DNA from: Euglena gracilis
Taxonomy: Eukaryota; Euglenida; Euglenophyceae; Euglenales
Length of the DNA: 64,000 nt
Direction of reading: 5' to 3'
NCBI GenBank assembly: GCA_039621445.1
Contig: CP154957.1
Span: forward strand, 26,768,541 to 26,832,540
Shown here: piece after piece, positions 54,058 to 64,000 of the stretch
Position numbering within the stretch: position 1 is the stretch's first letter
Layout: each line of letters begins with the position of its first letter
Program-made: the position numbers and the translations under genes
Notes under the pieces: model-generated
Told to the model about the DNA's origin: nothing
The model's database searches: none
Seen by the model: the letters and a program-made list of their open reading frames with translations, nothing else

Positions 54058-54400
54058 CTGGGTGTCGAAGGGCAAGTTAGGAATCAGCCAACTCCGGCGA
54101 AAAAAGGCACTAAGCGGGACCTTCCAACCCAGCGCAGTGAGCAATCACACAACAAACCGCCGGCGAGCAAGGCATGGCCTCACAATGGCAAAGTGCGGAG
54201 CCCGAGGTGTATGAAGAGCAAAGGGTCCCTGTTGTGCTCTTTTGTGACTTCGTTTGTTATCGTAGACCAAAGGGCGTGGGACCCGCCGACTCCGGAAGCA
54301 AAAAGAAACACCAGGAACAAAAACACACACACCAACAAACTGCCGGCACAAGACGGCAGGATCTCACCCAACCGAAGTGCGAAGCCCGCGCGGTCTGCTT
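54058..54400. repeat. YR element B outer terminal repeat
   Basis: 54058-54213 has the full module from GGGTGTCGAAGGGCAAGTTA through AGCCAACTCCGGCG to AAGTGCGGAGCCCGAGGTG. A second, diverged version follows at 54345-54400 (ACCGAAGTGCGAAGCCCGCG). Same orientation as the copies at 49237 and 24811. Confidence 0.75.
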
Positions 54401-54497
54401 GAAACACGCCTCTTCAATATATTGGGATAATTGGGAAATGACCAGCCCTTCCGACAACCAACACGGGCGCAACACAGAGGAGGTGCGTGTCATAGCC

Positions 54498-56282
54498 ATC
54501 AAGCACCTATAGTCAAGCCCAAAAATTTCCCCATTTTAGGCCATTTTAGGCCATTTTTTACCATTTTAGGCCATTTAAGGCCATTTTAGGCCATTTTAGG
54601 CCATTTTAAGGAATAGGTGGGGGTTCTGAAAATCATAATTTTGCGTCATTTTTGTCCCGAAAACTGCATAATAACGTGTGCGAACCTTCTCTTATTCAGT
54701 AATGAGAAATGTACATCCAAAAAAGCATGCAAAATTCATGAACACTGGATCAAAACAATGGGAAGCTCAACAAATCTTAATTCATGCCCCATAGAGGAAT
54801 TCTGAACAATAAGAATTTGTGGCAGTGAAAAATTCTCAGGAAAAAAACGTTGGACAAACATTAAAAGTTTTCATTCTTGCAACTAGAAAAGCGCCTAGTT
54901 TTTTGTATTTTGTGAAATCTATACCATTTTGCGGGATTTCACAAAAAGAAGTTTCTGACTTTTCTGAGGGAATAATTCATCTTCATTGTCTGCACGTGGC
55001 TTATATTTTTCCCATCTGGTCCAAAATCTATGTTTCCCAAAGTTTTAGGTTGTGTGTTGTGTGTGCAGCAATTTTGAGGGGTTTAACTCGAGAAGGTGGG
55101 GGAATTGAGGGTAATGAGTGGAGACTTTTTTTTGTCGGGTATTTCACAGGCCACTATGACGTGATGATGGGAGAGCAAGTTTGCACGAGCGTCAAACTTG
55201 CAGCACAAAAAAAACCAAACTTTTTGAAAAAAATTTGGGCCAAGATACACAAATTAAGGATCCAAGTGTGAATGGAAGGAGGAGGGGAGCCAAACTCTGG
55301 GGGGGGTCTATGCATACAAAGTTGGTACCTGAAGATTGACTCCCAAGCCTTAACCCCCCCAAATATAAGACCCCACACACGCCATAAGACACCCCCAACC
55401 TTGGACGTCATTTAGGGATTTTCGGTCCAACGTCAAATTTGATGCTGTTGCCTGGTGAGATTCTATTTAATTTTGGCACTGTTTTAGCCATTTGGGCCTT
55501 TTTTGGCGATTGCAGAGATCAAAGGGCAAAGCTAAAAACAATTCCTCTTCTCCGTATTTGGTTTCCCCCTTGGAGAAACTTAATACTAAAAAGAAAACTC
55601 TCTGAACACGTTCATAAATAAGAGACAATCTCATTCATAATTGTTTGTAGTTGTTTAGGTCATTTGATCATTCGGCGTGATTATTTGTGGTTTTGGAAAA
55701 TCCCCAAAATTGTGCTGGGTCGTGATTTGAAGAAATCCCCAGTGCCTAACGATACACCTCTTTCAATTGAGTTTTTTACCAACATCTTTCATTTTTTTCT
55801 GTCTTTTTCCCCACGCCTCATTCCAAATTTGCACTGTTTCATTATTTGCGAAGTAGACATCGTTGCACACCAAAAAAGGATGGGAGTAAAAAAAATACTG
55901 CTGTCCACACCTTCAAAATTCAGCTACCAAAAGAAGGTTGGGGACCGTGGATTTGGGGACTGATACTATTATTAGCTGGGATAAAAAAAAAGGGCCTTGC
56001 GGGGCTGTGCTCCTCCACCAAATCCACTGTTCGCCGTCCACATTGACAAAAGACACCAAAAGTCAGTACCTGAATGGCCCCAGTTGTTCACAAAAAAAAA
56101 TATCGTGCAACAAAAATTTTCCCATTTTAGGCCATTTTAGGCCATTTTAGGCCATTTTTAGGCCATTTTAGGCCATTTTAGGGACCCCCACCTATAGGGG
56201 GTAAAAAAGTCATTTTAGGCCATTTTAGGCCATTTTAGGCCATTTTAGCCATTTTAGGCCATTTTAGCTATAGGTGCTTGAT
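54498..56282. mobile_element. 1.8-kb TIR element with GGCCATTTTA tracts
   Basis: Perfect 15-bp terminal inverted repeats ATCAAGCACCTATAG (54498-54512) and CTATAGGTGCTTGAT (56268-56282). The sequence ATAGCCATC occurs at both junctions (54492-54500 and 56281-56289), overlapping the TIR ends. Just inside both ends are direct arrays of GGCCATTTTA (54530-54605; 56120-56270). The interior is AT-rich. One open frame, 54819-55271 (plus, 150 codons), matches nothing I rec­ognise. It separates YR-element terminal sequence on the left from a related inverted module (CGCAAGGTCTTTGGGTTTCG) at 56326. Confidence 0.75.
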
Positions 56283-56634
56283 AGCCATCCACGCGGCAAA
56301 GGGCGCCAGGGGCAGGACACACCCTCGCAAGGTCTTTGGGTTTCGCCCTCGATGTCCCAAAGATCCAAAAGCCAACCATCCAGCATGAGCCAACTGTTTG
56401 TGCTTGAAAAATGGGTGGTTTCCCATCATTTTTGTCCAGACTGTGCCGGCAACCGATCCTCCCTGGGGATTGGCACAACAAAAAACAAAAGCGGCCCAAT
56501 CCTTGCAGTTTCGGATGTCTGTGAACTGCATCTTGAGGCTGGAATGAAAAGGGTGCAAGTGCTTGTTGGGTAAATGTAGAAATGTTGGGAGAAGGGTGAA
56601 ATGTGCAAAAAAAAAATCCCGAGCGGGAAAGGGC

Positions 56635-63053
<6,419 letters not shown>

Positions 63054-63066
63054 CAAAGAGGGGCTT

Positions 63067-64000
63067 TTCTGAAGGGTTGGCCCTGGTCTGGAAGGATTGG
63101 GGTTCGATCAAGAAAGCAGCATCAGAAGGCAAGCTTTTGCGGAGGTCAAAAAAAAAAAGAGCGGCATTTCACACAGTTTTTTGGCAGGGTGTATCAAAGC
63201 ATTTCTGAAAAGTCAATTTTGTGTGTGACATCCATCACAGCTTCTTTGAACGAATCCTCTCAGCTCTAGGGAAGGTAAGAAATATGCTTTTTAAGAAAAT
63301 CAAAAAAAAACATTCATTTAAAACAAAAACAATATCTGCATCAAAAAAGTAACCATCAGAGTTAAGCTTTGCAAAGGCCATTGATCATCTTGCCACAAGG
63401 GGAGAGAGGCAAACAAGACGTTTGACAGACTCTTGAGAAGCTTTTGACTGAATTCTTTCATCTGAAATGGTTTCAGATAAAAAAGGTAATACAAACATTA
63501 TGATCGTGAGATCATAATTATAATTTTACAAATATAAACTGTGGGAGTGTGCTCGGTGTTGAATGGTATAAGATAAAGGAGAATTTTGCCAATATTCATT
63601 GCGATGAGGAGGCGAGAAAGCAAATTTGTCAAAAATGTGTGCACCTAAACACTTTTGCAAAAACAATTTGGCCCCCCTTCGAGGAGAGACCCTTCACAGT
63701 CAAAAAAATGCAAAATGAGCATTCCAGTAAATGTGAAGGGACCAGGATGGAAAAAAAAAACAAACAACGACAACGACTTCTGAGGTATTTGAGTAGCTGC
63801 GCTTCAAAATGCAAAGGGTTTGGACATCAGACCCGAGATTTCTTCACCCCATGTTTCAATAAATCCTACCCAGGAATTCGCCCCTTCTGAATTTCTTTGA
63901 CCATTTGCGCCTTTCAACTTTTGGAAGCTGCCTTCTCAGAAAGCTTCCAAGAAGCAACCAAAGCCATCTCTCTGAAAATGATTGCTGTTTTTGGGCATTA
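63067..64000. repeat. Right copy of the window-end duplication
   Basis: Repeats 1-936 (see that entry). It starts 13 bases upstream of DRG2 exon 5, so here the copy is in its expected place, within intron 4 of DRG2. If the next bases continue as in 937 onward, the gene is complete across the junction. Confidence 0.95.

Noticed and set aside
54492-56300. A spliced gene running from EVRVIAIKHL into the sequence right of 56282
   Set aside because: The similarity at both junctions comes from the duplicated ATAGCCATC; no homologous protein supports an exon on either side.

Overview
The window is nuclear DNA of a eukaryote, most likely a euglenid (inference). It holds conserved, intron-split genes, TTAGGG-type telomeric tracts, long simple repeats and many retroelements. 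The strongest clue is the introns. In two conserved genes, DRG2 and an HRQ1-type helicase, protein homology fixes exon joins that often lack GT-AG. The intron ends instead pair in a stem and tend to carry CAG at +4 to +6 and CTG at -8 to -6, the pattern known for euglenid nonconventional introns. GT-AG introns occur in the same genes.

Layout. DRG2 (minus strand) has exons 1-4 at 7299-2640 and exons 5-9 at 63053-56635. This is the right order only if the ~63.07-kb unit continues head-to-tail. Consistent with that, the first ~936 bases recur at 63067-64000 with a few differences. An HRQ1-type helicase gene (plus strand) runs from an N gap at 10080-10092 to a stop at 24319. One of its introns (5.65 kb) holds, on the other strand, two exons of a ParB-like protein and two families of short palindromes. 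From 24.5 to 54.4 kb the window is a retroelement graveyard: tyrosine-recombinase (YR) retrotransposons of the DIRS/Ngaro type (25-28 kb, 29.5 kb, 45.6-54.4 kb) and a 15.5-kb Ty3/gypsy chromovirus (29836-45308). The chromovirus encodes gag, a cytosine-methyltransferase-like domain, protease, RT, RNase H, integrase and a chromodomain. A small LTR element and two tRNA-Val-derived SINEs sit inside it, and its 5' LTR is broken by an inversion.

Between and inside genes lie short terminal-inverted-repeat elements, several with 8-bp target duplications and CAG...CTG ends. Two introns (DRG2 intron 8; HRQ1 intron at 10147) have exactly the same anatomy, including perfect 8-bp duplications. Removing 3 nt of the left copy, the element and 5 nt of the right copy restores the coding sequence. 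This suggests that nonconventional introns here arise by insertion of small DNA transposons, and I consider it the most important observation in the window.

Limits: exon limits come from homology recalled from memory and from reading the bases by eye. Several HRQ1 exons, its N-terminus and the rest of the ParB-like gene were not found.
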